Positions 36,299 to 46,170 of a stretch of DNA of 64,000 nucleotides are shown piece by piece; positions within the stretch are counted from its first letter, which is position 1; each line of letters begins with the position of its first letter. The notes under the pieces were generated by a model. The model did no database searches. It was not told where the DNA came from and was given only the letters and a program-made list of their open reading frames with translations. The position numbers were made by a program, and so were the translations under genes. Source of the stretch: Lasiosphaeria ovina (Eukaryota; Ascomycota; Sordariomycetes; Sordariales; Lasiosphaeriaceae); NCBI GenBank assembly GCA_033439765.1, contig JAULSN010000010.1, positions 868,001 to 932,000 of the forward strand, given 5' to 3'.

Positions 36299-36863
36299 GA
36301 TTGGCAAAGTCCAGTGAATTCATCCACAAGTGCTGAGGGGTCGGGGCGAGGCGGAAAGTAAAGTCTCGGCTCCCCGAATTGATGTTTCGCGGGTCGGCTG
36401 ATGGATTGGGGATTTCGATTATGATGTGCCCAGTGGATTTTGCGGAGGCGGGAAAGCAGCCCCTAGGAACACGCACGGGCCTGGAACCTCATTCACGTCA
36501 CGATTTGTAATTGATTTAAAAAGGACTGCAAAGATATATATAGTGATAACACGTTCCTACAATTTCTAATACCATTTATTAATTGAGAAAGTACTTAGTC
36601 CCACCTAGAGGGTGGAAGAAGTCCCAGTATACTTTATACCGTCTTGTGTAAATACCTAAGGTAACCTGTAACGAGGCACCCAAGGTCTGGGTGTTTCCTC
36701 AAATAAGTTACCTTAGGTACGTACCTATCCGTACCCAGTTGATACCCCACCTTTCTGGAACTCGTACTCCGGGTACGGAGTAGGTACGTAGTATTTCAGT
36801 CCATCTCAAGCAGGTACTTTAAGCCATCGACACTTACTCACCGATCGTCCTGTTTCCGCCAAT
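36299..36863. other. Divergent promoter region between RCF1 and ILV1
   Basis: A 565-nt spacer with an AT-rich block (36500-36600) and clustered TACGTACC/GGTACGGAGTAGGTACG motifs (36715-36790) just before the ILV1 start. Confidence 0.5.
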
Positions 36864-38784
36864 ATGGCTTCCTTGGAGACTACTGAGTTGCGCCCGCTTC
36901 ATGGACTGGGAGCCGGCGCGACAAATGGCGTCAATTGCAGCGCAAATGTCACCTCACGGCCGCCGCAGCCGCCGCAACGAACCCCGTCACTGAGCAGCTT
37001 CTCCCTGACTGAATACAGCGCGAAGCCCTCGCCGCCATCGGAGGACAGGAAAGCAAAGATGCACAATATCGTGCCCGAAGAGTTTCTCCTTCCGAATGGT
37101 AACCCTGATGTGAGTTCCAACTTGATTCGGCGCCTCGAGCACCCTTGAGCGCTCTTCACATTTTTATATCGCTCGGCTCTTGGCCAGGTCTTCCCGTTGC
37201 AATTGTCAAATGCTAGTGAGCCAGATAAAGACTAAATTAAACCAATAGTACCTTCGTCTCATTATCACGTCCTATCCTCGTGTCAGGGAAGTGTGTAATG
37301 AGATACCGCTCGTCCATGCCGTCAATATAAGCAACCGTCTTGAGTGCAAGGTTCTTCTCAAACGCGAAGATGAGCAGCCCGTCTTCAGCTTCAAGCTACG
37401 TGGTGCTCACAACAAAATGGCCCATCTGGATCCTGCCGAGTCGTGGAGAGGTGTCGTATGCTGCAGCGCTGGAAACCATGCACAAGGAGTCGCCTACTCG
37501 GCCCGCAAACTAAAGATCCCGGCTACTATTGTCATGCCCAAGGGCACTCCGAGCATCAAGCACCTCAATGTCTCCCGCATGGGAGGTCATGTTGTCCTTC
37601 ACGGAGCCGACTTTGACGAAGCCAAAGAAGAGTGCGCTCGGAGAGAGAAGCAAGACGGCCTCATAAACATCCCGCCATTTGACGATCCGTATGTCATCGC
37701 CGGCCAGGGAACCATCGGCATGGAGATTTTATCTCAGACAAATTTGCAGAAACTCCAGGCAATCTTCTGTTGTGTTGGCGGTGGTGGTTTGATTGCCGGT
37801 GTTGGCGTCTATGTTAAGCGCATCGCACCTCATGTGAAGATCATTGGTGTTGAGACATATGACGCAGACGCCATGACGCAGTCCTTGGCCAAGGGCGAGC
37901 GCGTGCTCTTGAAAGATGTTGGACTCTTTGCCGATGGTGCTGCGGTTAAGACAGTTGGCGAGGAAACTTTCCGCATCTGTCAGGAGGTGGTGGATGAGAT
38001 GGTCCGCGTTAGTACAGACGAAGCTTGCGCAGCAATTAAGGACGTGTTCGAGGACACGCGGTCCATTGTTGAGCCGGCCGGCGCCCTGGCCGTCGCTGGC
38101 CTGAAGAAATGGGTTGCCGCCAATCCATCCCGTGATCCATCGAGGTCACTTGTCGCCATCACATCCGGCGCAAACATGAACTTTGAACGGCTGGGATTCG
38201 TTGCCGCTCGAGCTACGTATGGTGAAGGGAGGGAGGCTCTCCTGGCAGCCAAGATTCCCGAGAGGCCCGGCGCTTTTGCTGAGTTGGTCAACGCCATTAT
38301 GCCCCATGCTGTTACGGAGTTTAGCTACCGGTACGCTTCGGAAGATGAAGCTAATGTCCTAGTTGGCATATCTTTGACGGCTCCAGGCAGTGGACAAGCC
38401 CAGGAACTGCAGTCCATTATCAACCGCATTGAGGAAGGCGGCAATATGGGCGTCTCTGATCTCTCTGGGGATGAGCTTGCGAAGAGTCATATTCGCCACA
38501 TGGTTGGTGGGCGATCCAATGTCCCAGACGAGAGGCTATATACGTTCAGGTTCCCGGAGCGGCCAGGTGCTCTTGAACGGTTCCTACGGACATTGCGACC
38601 TAAATACAACATCAGCCTCTTTCAGTATAGGAATTACGGCGGGGATATTGGCCAGGTATTGACAGGCATTCTATGCCCGGACGGCGAGGTCGCTGAGCTA
38701 CAGCAATTTCTGAAGGAAATTGGATATCCGTGGGAGGATTGTACTAGTTCTGAAGTTTTCCAAACATTTCTACGGTCGTATTAG
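36864..38784 (+). CDS. ILV1: Threonine dehydratase (threonine deaminase)
   Basis: Two exons, 36864-37109 and 37249-38784, with a 139-nt intron, give 593 residues. The PLP lysine is at about residue 131 in FSFKLRGAHNK. Other fold II PLP motifs are CCSAGNHAQGVA (phosphate loop partner region), VIAGQGTIGMEI and the glycine loop CCVGGGGLIAGV. The C-terminal third carries two ACT-like regulatory units (KIPERPGAFAELVNAIMP and RFPERPGALERFLRTLRP), as in isoleucine-inhibited biosynthetic enzymes. It converts threonine to 2-oxobutanoate, the first step of isoleucine synthesis, usually in mitochondria. The N-terminus is Ser/Pro-rich and not an obvious targeting helix. This is the last ordinary gene before the transposon island. 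Confidence 0.95.
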
Positions 38785-39610
38785 AAAGGTTACGATAGTT
38801 TTTAATTATATAGAGCATTTTCTTTATAATACCTTTATACATAGCTTGCTTTATATCACGGCATAGCCTAATAACGTGGCTAGAATAGATTAATACTATA
38901 AGGAAAGAGCACCCTGAGCACTTACACAAGCGCGCACCCTACGCGCGCCCGCCACCTATCTCCAACTAGCTGTCACGAATCCCTGAAGAATGCACGAGAG
39001 TGGGGCAATCACTGTTTGGTGCGGACCAATCAGGAGTGTCCCAGGGTCCCGAGCCCAGGAGGCCCGGGACTCCGGGACTATGGGCGTGGTCCCGCGATCC
39101 CGGTGTGCGGGCCCTCGGGACCAAGGGACATCGTCGATTGGTCCCCTTCTTTAGATATATACGATGGCCGTAGCCACGGTCTTAGATAGAGCTTGCTTGG
39201 TTCTTCAAGCAAGCAATACACATTCTCTGCACTCATACACTTTGAGTGGCAAACCCAGTTTGACTGTATTACCCGTGCAATAGGAGCTTGCCCTTTGTTC
39301 ATTCTTCATAATTACCTACCCATCAGACCCACAGTGCCACTGCACGATACGAACCTTGACCCATACAGTCGAGTGGTTTGTAATACTAGCCTAGTCACCG
39401 CCAGCTGGCTAAGACCCTTAGCGCCACCTTATGGCACTAAGCTATAGCACTAAGCATCCCCAAGTATATATGAGCTTGAACTACTAACTATATATATAAA
39501 TAGCTGTTATAATCTAGAACACTGAGTTCTACAGAGCTAGACTCGGTCTAAGACTGTTAGGGTTAGGTGGGTGAGCTGGTATATAGCGAACCACATAGGT
39601 AATTGAAGCG
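38785..39610. other. Transition zone from genes to transposon island
   Basis: Non-coding, includes a putative LTR remnant (separate entry), a GC-rich CCCGGGACTCCGGGAC block (about 39062-39077), and GTTAGGGTTAGG at 39556-39567, which is barely two telomere-like units. The first retroelement polyT begins at 39611. Confidence 0.5.
38969..39280. repeat. Possible solo LTR remnant
   Basis: Starts TGTCACGAATCC, contains a GC-rich half, then TAGATATATACGATG (TATA-like) and GCTTGCTTGGTTCTTCAAGC followed by AATACA, an order I associate with Ty3/gypsy LTRs of filamentous fungi. The right end is uncertain, and no second LTR, target duplication or internal coding region was found. It does not obviously match the gypsy remnant further right. 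Confidence 0.35.
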
Positions 39611-40104
39611 TTTTTTTTTTTTTTTTTCTCATTACGCGTATGTAGCCCGTAGGGCTATGACGCGGCCTATTTAAGCTATAGACGGCTATCTAGAAAGTTA
39701 TAAGGAAAGACTAGTCTAATAGGGCATACTAGAGGTAGAAAATCCCAGACGAAGTGTAATTCCGGTTCCGTGTACGTTTTTCAAGTCAAAGCGTGTAAGG
39801 TATCATGTACCTAAAAGGAGGGTAAGGAAGGAAAGGAGAGGGAGGGTAATCAAGCTAAGCTATCTATTTTGTAGTAGTTTTAAAACTAACTGCAAGATAG
39901 TAGCTAGGGAATCCTCGCGTAGCTGGCGGACTGGTTGGCGGGCTACCTGGCGGGCTGGTTGACCGGCTGGCTTGCGAATTGACTGCCTACTAGCAACCTC
40001 GGCGTAGGTAGGCCGCTGCTGAGGCGAGGATGCGGCTTGAGAGCGTTGTGGGCCTGGTTCCGGGCCTGAGGGAGGTCTTTGGGGGCACTTCAAGGCCCAG
40101 GCTT
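39611..40104 (-). mobile_element. Half-LINE copy A, 5'-truncated
   Basis: PolyT (39611-39627) followed by the reverse complement of the shared 3' tail and of the C-terminal part of the ORF1-like protein. The remaining 77-codon open frame at 40093-39860 includes PTYAEVASRQ and ends LVLKLLQNR. The copy stops abruptly at 40104, where a plus-strand LINE fragment begins head-to-head. No target duplication was identified. Confidence 0.85.
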
Positions 40105-40630
40105 CCGGGACCGCCCTGAAAATAGTAAATTACAGGCCTTATTCTACCTCAACGCAGTGTAGAAGATGCCAAGGCTTCGGGCATAACCAAGAGACCTGTA
40201 AGAAGCCGGTAGCATGTAGGGTATGTGCCAAAGGCCACTATACCGAAAGGCATAGCTGCCCTGTATGCAAAAATACAGGGCCCTGCGAGCATATAGTAGC
40301 GAAGTGTAAGAACTGCGATAAAAACCACGAATCGAATAGCCCTGACTGCGAGGCCGTAAAAGCCTTGAGGCCGGCCCAAAGGCCAGCCCAGGCCCAGCCT
40401 ACGCAGCCCACACAGCCTACAAAGCCTACGAAGCCTACGAAGCCTACGAAGCCTACACAGATAGCCGTCTATAGCTTAAATAGGCCGCGTCATAGCCCTA
40501 CGGGCTGCATACGCGTAATGAGAGGGAAAAAAAAAGCCTACACAGCCTACGCAGCCTACGCAGCCTAAGCAGCCTAAGCAGCCCAAGCAGCCTACGCAGC
40601 CTACGCAGCCTACGCAGTATACAGACCCTA
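40105..40630 (+). pseudogene. LINE ORF1 C-terminal remnant
   Basis: Encodes the zinc-knuckle block (CRRCQGFGHNQETC, CRVCAKGHYTERHSC, CKNCDKNHESNSPDC) and the start of the Pro-Thr-Gln/Lys repeats. The 75-nt tail insertion shifts the frame and adds a stop after about the fifth repeat. The 5' two-thirds of ORF1 is absent. Confidence 0.8.
40461..40535 (+). mobile_element. 75-nt tail-only retroinsertion
   Basis: Contains only the last ~65 nt of the shared LINE tail plus nine A residues, flanked by AAGCCTACACAG at 40449-40460 and 40534-40545 as a target-site duplication (the first As overlap the polyA). The host is the ORF1 repeat of LINE copy 1. The host is repetitive, but the unit with ACACAG is not tandem in the intact copy. 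Confidence 0.8.
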
Positions 40631-40640
40631 CCCAAAACCT

Positions 40641-42012
40641 ATGGGAATAAAGGTCCTACAACACAATACGAATAGACAAAGTACGGCCCACCAAACGGCC
40701 CTGGAACTAGCCTTCAAGAACCAAGTAGACGTAATACTACTACAGGAGCCGTACTACTCAGGGAAGCCAAATAGCTACTATACTATTAGCCACCCTGCCT
40801 TCTATACTATTCTTCCACAACCAAAAATAGGTATATTACGGCCAAGAGTAATTACTTATATAAGGAAGAACAACCTTGAATTCACCCCTAGATACGACCT
40901 CTGTAATGACCTAGATTGGCAGATTATAGAGGTCCTTGGCGAAGAAACCTTCTATATAATCAACGTCTATAACGAAAAGGAAAGACTACCCTATAAGGAA
41001 GGCCAAAAACAAGCTGAATTACTAGGCCGTACAACGGTAAATAGAGCTATACAGTACTATATACCAGATAAGCCTATAGTAATAGCCGGGGACTTCAACT
41101 TACACCACCATTGGTGGAACTGCATAGCGGATCCTACTAAGGTAGCGAACGCATCCAGCTTAGTAGAGTGGTTAAACAGTCAAAAAGCCAGCCTACTAGT
41201 TGATCCAGAAGTTATAGAGGAAAAAGGAGGCACCTTTCATAGGCCCAATCTCCAACAAACCTCTATAATAGACCTAGCCTTCGTGACCCCCTTCAAAAGA
41301 ACAAAATGGGGGAACTGGGCTTACCTAGAGGCTATAGGATCGGACTACGAAGCTATAGTATTCGAAGCCTACTACTCAAATTCAAATTGGGTAAAAAAAG
41401 ATACTATACTACTGGCATATAACTATAGTAAGGCCGATTGGGAAGTCTTTGAAAAAGAGCTGAAATCCAGGGAAGAAGAAGCTATAGAAGACATCGAAGA
41501 AGCTATAGGCCAAGAAAACTGGGATAATATAGCCTACACCCTAACTAAGGCCATTTCTATAGCGGCCAGCACAGCTATACCGAAGAAAAGAACGGTAGAA
41601 AGGTCAAAACCCTGGTGGACAGAAGACCTAACCGAGCTAAGAAGAACACTGCATACTGCACAGAGGGTATATAAGAAGACCCTAACGGTAGAAACCGAGA
41701 AGGCCTTCAAAATAGCCCGAAATCAGTACTTCCACGCCGTAAGAGAAGCAAAACAAAACCACTGGCAGGAATTCCTAGCAAAGGCTGAAGGAAAGGAGGC
41801 ATTCAAAGCCCTAGACTATACGAAGGCCAAATTCAACGCCAAAATACCAGTAATACGGTATACGGAAGAGGGCAAGGAAAAAGAAGCCATTACCTTTGAC
41901 GAAAAGTGTAAAGCCTTCCTAACTACCTTATTTCCGGAACCTATAACTAGAACTAGGCTAGAAGACCCCCAACTAGAACCGAGAACGGGAAGTAAATGGG
42001 AATGGCCGGAGC
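40641..42012 (+). pseudogene. LINE ORF2 fragment: endonuclease domain only
   Basis: About 457 codons matching the N-terminus of the intact ORF2, from MGIKVLQHNTNRQ to KWEWPEL, then running into insertion sequence. The APE-type endonuclease motifs QHNTN, LLQEPYY and AGDFNLHHHWWN are kept, but the catalytic SDH motif reads SDY (CAC to TAC near 41346-41348, a CpA-to-TpA change). No reverse transcriptase remains. Confidence 0.85.
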
Positions 42013-43704
42013 TTTTTTTTTTTTTCTTTCTCTCTCATTACGCGTATGCAGCCCGTAGGGCTATGACGCGGCCTATTTAAGCTATAGACGGCTATCTAGA
42101 AAGTTATAAGGAAAGACTAATCTAATAGGGCATACTAGACGTAGAAAATCCTAGCCAAAGTTCTATACAAAGTAAGGTTCTTATTCCGTGTACGTTTTTC
42201 AAGTCAAAGCGGGTAAGGTATCATATACCTAAAAGGAGGGTAAAAGAGGAAAGGAGAGGGAGGGTAATCAAGCTAAGCTATCTATTTTGTAGTAGTTTTA
42301 AAACTAACTGCAAGATAGTAGCTAGGGAATCCTCGCGTAGCTGGCGGACTGGTTGGCGGGCTACCTGGCGGGCTGGTTGACCGGCTGGTTGGCCGGCGGG
42401 CTTGCGAATTGGCTGCCTACTAGTAACCTCGGCGTAGGTAGGCCGCTGCCGAGGCGAGGATGCGGCTTGAAAGCGTTGTGGGCCTGGTTTCAGGCCTGGT
42501 TCCGGACCTGGTTCCGGGCTTGAGGGAGGCCTTTGGGGGCACTTCAAGGCCCAGGCTTGGTGTAGTCCACTACAGTTGATGCAACTAGGCGGCTTTTTTG
42601 TTGCTTTTTCCTGGCACTGCGTTGAGAGGTGACCTGGCTTACTACAGAAGCCACAGATCTGGGGTCCAGTACAAGTGCTAGCGATATGGCCGAAGCCAAA
42701 GCATCGGTAGCACTGTATTACCCCTGATCTAGGTTTTCCAGTAGGTAAGGCTGGCTGGCTGCGTGGTTGGCTGCGTGGCTGGCTGTGTGGCTGGCTGCGT
42801 GGCTGACTGAGTGGCTTGCTGCGTGGCTGGCTGTGTGGCTGGCTGTATGGCCGGCTGTGTGGCCGGCTGCGTAGCTGGCTGCGTAGCTGGCTGCGTGGCT
42901 AGCTGCGTGGCTGGCTGCGTGGCTGGCTGTGTGGCTGGCTGCGTAGTCGGCTTAGGGGCCTGCTTTTCGAGGGCTCGTACCCGGAGGGCTTGTACCCCGA
43001 GAGCCATGTGCTTCATACAGTTGAAAAGGACCTTTATCGTATCGTAGGGATATATATCTTCTTTTCCTTCGTGGTTCCATTTCATGAGCTGGTCGAATGG
43101 TAGATATGGCCACATTATAGCCATATCTTCCCATAGGTCCTTTGGAATGATATCCTCAATTTTAGTATCTTCTTCGTAGGGGCTTTTTGCCTCGAGAGGG
43201 TTCTTCTTCAAGCGGTTCCCTATATAGCTAGCTATATAGGTAGCTGCGTGGTTGGCTGCGTGGTTGGTGGCTGCGTGGTTGGTAGCTGCGTGGTTGGCTG
43301 CGTGGTTGGTGGCTGCGTGGTTGGCTGCGGGGTTGGTGGCTGTTTTGTTGGCTGCGGGGTGGGTGGCTGTGGCTGTGGCTGTGACTGTGGCTTTGGCTGC
43401 GGGGTTGGCTTTGTGGGTGGTGGATTTTTGGGTGGCTTTTTGGGTGGCTTTTTTGGTGGCTTTTGCTTGGCTTATCCTAGCCCATTGGGTTAAGGTGGGG
43501 CTTTCGGGAAGTTCCGTAATCTGCGGTGGGTCCGGCAGGTCGTCTGAAGAATCTTCATCGTCGGTCTTTGGGCCCAATTGCTTTGCTTTTCGACCCTCCA
43601 TGCGCCCGCGCAACTGGCCGCGCGGTGCAGCCATTGTGTAGGCGTTGAGAGCTAGTCGAGGGCAATTGATTGATGTCGCTTTCGTCGATTTTGGTACTGT
43701 TTTG
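42013..43704 (-). mobile_element. Half-LINE copy B, near full length
   Basis: PolyT 42013-42025, shared tail, then the body of the ORF1-only element in reverse, to a truncated 5' leader at about 43704. It sits at the cut end of LINE copy 1 (AATGGCCGGAGC at 42001-42012), but the matching duplication is not found on the other side, where a fragment of LINE ORF1 in the same orientation is fused. Confidence 0.85.
42729..43634 (-). pseudogene. ORF1-like protein of half-LINE copy B (frameshifted)
   Basis: Starts MAAPRGQLRGRMEGRKAKQ, continues through the Ala/Asn/His-rich repeat, the conserved middle (EDIIPKDLWEDMAIMWPYLP) and the Thr-Gln-Pro-Ala repeat, then shifts frame just before the zinc knuckles (ends SLTYWKT). 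The knuckle region persists out of frame at about 42540-42720 and a further frame covers the C-terminus (42547-42278). Confidence 0.8.
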
Positions 43705-43848
43705 TTCAGAGCCTTATTGATTTGGTCTATTATATCCTTTGAGTCAATCGTAGGTATGTTCGAAGATTCTTTATCGAGTAGTACTACTATCTTACTATCC
43801 TTTCTACTACTTATACTAGTAGTAATCGTAGTACCCTTTTGCGTAGGC
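43705..43848 (-). mobile_element. LINE ORF1 internal fragment fused to copy B
   Basis: 144 nt matching the reverse complement of 49940-50083 in the intact LINE ORF1. It continues copy B's 5' leader at the shared tetranucleotide TTTG/TTC junction. It probably arose by template switching during reverse transcription or by later deletion. Confidence 0.75.
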
Positions 43849-43977
43849 TTTTTTTTTTTCTCTCATTACGCGTATACAGCCCGTAGGGCTATAACGCGGC
43901 CTATTTGAGCTATAGACGGCTATTTAGAAAGTTATAAGGAAAGACTAATCTAATAGGGCATACTAGACGTAGAAAAT
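43849..43977 (-). mobile_element. Tail-only fragment H
   Basis: PolyT 43849-43859 plus about 118 nt of the shared tail in reverse, ending at the ATTTTCTACG point of the tail. The right side directly abuts the 5' end of copy C (GGAACACAG at 43978), head-to-head. Confidence 0.8.
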
Positions 43978-44823
43978 GGAACACAGAAACACGAAGACTC
44001 GCATTTGGTTCAAAACAGCACCAAAATCGACGAAAGCGACATCAATCAATTGCCCTCGACTAGCTCTCAACGCATACGCAATGGCTGCACCGCGCGGCCA
44101 GTTGCGCGGGCGTATAGAGGGTCGAAAAGCAAAGCAATTGGGCCCAAAGACCGACGATGAAGATTCTTCAGACGACCTGCCGGACCCACCGCAGATCACG
44201 AGACTTCCCGACCTTCCCGAAAGCCCCACCTTAACCCAATGGGCTAGAATCAGCCAAGCAAAAGCCACCAAAAAAGCCACCCAAAAAGCCACCCAAAAAT
44301 CCACCACCCACAAAGCCAACCCGGCAGCCAAAGCCACAGTCACAGCCACGGCCACAGCTACAGCCACCCACCCCGCAGCCAACCAAACAGCCACCAACCC
44401 CGGAGCCAACCACGCAGCCACCAACCACGCAGCCAACCACGCAGCCACCAACCACGCAGCCACCCACGCAGCTACCTATATAGCTAGCTATATAGCGAAC
44501 CGCTTGAAGAAGAACCCCCTCGAGGCAAAAAGCCCCTACGAAAAAGATACCAAAATTGAAGATATTATTCCAAAGGACCTATGGGAAGATATGGCTATAA
44601 TATGGCCATATCTACCATTTGGCCAGCTCATGGAATGGAACCACGAAGGAAAAGAAGATATATATCCCTATGATACTATAAAGGTCCTTTTCAACTGTAT
44701 GAAGCATATGGCTAATATATCCCTCACAGAAACACGAAGACTCGCATTTGGTTCAAAACAGCACCAAAATCGACGAAAGCGACATCAATCAATTGCCCTC
44801 GACGAGCTTTCAACGCCTACGCA

Positions 44824-46170
44824 ATGGCTGCACCGCGCGGCCAGTTGCGCGGGCGTATAGAGGGTCGAAAAGCAAAGCAATTGGGCCCAAAGACCGACGA
44901 TGAAGATTCTTCAGACGACCTGCCGGACCCACCGCAGATTACGGAACTTCCCGAAAGCCCCACCTTAACCCAATGGGCTAGAATCAGCCAAGCAAAAGCC
45001 ACCAAAAAAGCCACCCAAAAAGCCACCCAAAAATCCACCACCCACAAAGCCAACCCGGCAGCTAAAGCCACAGTCACAGCCACGACCATAGCCACAGCCA
45101 CCAACCCCGCAGCCAACCATGCAGCCACCAACCCCGCAGCCAACCACGCAGCCACCAACCCCGCAGCCAACCACGCAGCCAACCACGCAGCCACCAACCA
45201 CGCAGCCACCAACCACGCAGCCACCCACGCAGCTACCTATATAGCTAGCTATATAGGGAACCGCTTGAAGAAGAACCCCCTCGAGGCAAAAAGCCCTTAC
45301 GAAGAAGATACTAAAATTGAGGATATCATTCCAAAGGACCTATGGGAAGATATGGCTATGATGTGGCCATATCTACCATTCGACCAGCTCATGAAATGGA
45401 ACCACGAAGGAAAAGAAGATATATATCCCTACGATACGATAAAGGTCCTTTTCAACTGTATGAAGCATATGGCTCTCGGAGTACAGGCTCTCCGAGTACG
45501 AGCCTTTGAAAAGCAGGCTTCTAAGCCGGCCACGCAGCCAGCCACGCAGCCAGCCACGCAGCCAGCTACGCAGCCGGCCACACAGCCGGCCACACGGCCA
45601 GCCACACAGCCAGCCACGCAGCAAGCCACTCAATCAGCCACGCAGCCAGCCACTCAGTCAGCCACGCAGCCAGCCACACAGCCAGCCACACAGCCAGTCA
45701 CACAGCCAGCCACACAGCCAGCCCTACCTACTGGAAAACCTAGATCAGGGGTAATACAGTGCTATCGATGCTTTGGCTTCGGCCATATCGCTAGCACTTG
45801 TACTGGGCCCCAGATCTGTGGCTTCTGTAGCCGGCCAGGCCACCTCTCAACGCAATGCCAGGAAAAAGTAACGAAAAAGCCGCCAAGTTGCATCAACTGT
45901 AGTGGTCTACACCAAGCCTGGGCCTTGAAGTGCCCCCAAAGACCTCCCTCAGGCCCGGAACCAGGCCCACAACGCTCTCAAGCCGCATCCTCGCCTCAGC
46001 AGCGGCCTACCTACGCCGAGGTTACTAGTAGGCAGCCAATTCGCAAGCCCGCCGGCCAACCAGCCGGTCAACCAGCCCGCCAGGTAGCCCGCCAACCAGT
46101 CCGCCAGCTACGCGAGGATTCCCTAGCTACTATCTTGCAGTTGGTTTTAAAACTACTACAAAATAGATAG
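44824..46170 (+). CDS. ORF1-like zinc-knuckle protein of half-LINE copy D (intact)
   Basis: 448 residues. Start MAAPRGQLRGRIEGRKAKQL, then an acidic DDEDSSDDLPDP patch. Residues about 60-137 are Lys/Thr/Ala-rich with AATNPAANHA-type repeats. Residues 138-232 are the conserved core (AATYIASYIGNRLKKNPLEA, EDIIPKDLWEDM, WPYLPFDQLM, VLFNCMKHMALGVQALRVRA). Residues about 233-300 are a TQPA tetrapeptide array. From 312: three knuckles CYRCFGFGHIASTC, CGFCSRPGHLSTQC and CINCSGLHQAWALKC, the arrangement seen in ORF1 proteins of I/Tad-type LINEs. The C-terminus is Gln/Pro/Arg-rich with RPTYAEVTSRQ; the intact LINE ORF1 has a matching KTYAEVVA. It is presumably an RNA-binding particle protein. It differs strongly from the LINE's own ORF1. 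Confidence 0.85.
   Translation: MAAPRGQLRGRIEGRKAKQLGPKTDDEDSSDDLPDPPQITELPESPTLTQWARISQAKATKKATQKATQKSTTHKANPAAKATVTATTIATATNPAANHAATNPAANHAATNPAANHAANHAATNHAATNHAATHAATYIASYIGNRLKKNPLEAKSPYEEDTKIEDIIPKDLWEDMAMMWPYLPFDQLMKWNHEGKEDIYPYDTIKVLFNCMKHMALGVQALRVRAFEKQASKPATQPATQPATQPATQPATQPATRPATQPATQQATQSATQPATQSATQPATQPATQPVTQPATQPALPTGKPRSGVIQCYRCFGFGHIASTCTGPQICGFCSRPGHLSTQCQEKVTKKPPSCINCSGLHQAWALKCPQRPPSGPEPGPQRSQAASSPQQRPTYAEVTSRQPIRKPAGQPAGQPARQVARQPVRQLREDSLATILQLVLKLLQNR
45532..45720 (+). repeat. 12-nt GCCACGCAGCCA-type minisatellite in copy D
   Basis: Tandem 12-nt units encode Thr-Gln-Pro-Ala repeats. Unit number differs between copies: it is longest in copy C (about 46498-46800) and also present in B, E, F and G. 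The opposite strand gives false open frames of Ala-Gly-Cys-Val type. Confidence 0.9.

Larger units (their letters stand above)
40105..42012 (+). mobile_element. LINE copy 1, truncated at both ends
   Basis: Plus-strand copy of the Tad1/I-type LINE, nearly identical to 50459-52244 of the full-length copy. It begins inside ORF1 (zinc-knuckle part), holds a 75-nt tail insertion at 40461-40535, and ends in ORF2 just after the endonuclease domain, where the polyT of half-LINE copy B begins. The missing downstream part of ORF2 is not elsewhere in the window. Confidence 0.9.

Noticed and set aside
39556..39567. Telomere repeat
   Set aside because: Only GTTAGGGTTAGG, fewer than two full units plus neighbours; too short to be called telomeric.
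42811..43047. Long open frames of the type Met-Ala-Gly-Cys-Val-Ala-Gly-Cys (also near 45429-45629, 46369-46800, 55659-55997, 60272-60487 and 62761-62961)
   Set aside because: They are the antisense or shifted reading of the 12-nt TQPA minisatellite; a 12-nt repeat without stops is open in several frames by chance.
45532..45720. CRISPR-like array
   Set aside because: Units are 12 nt, without unique spacers, and encode a tetrapeptide repeat in a eukaryotic retroelement.
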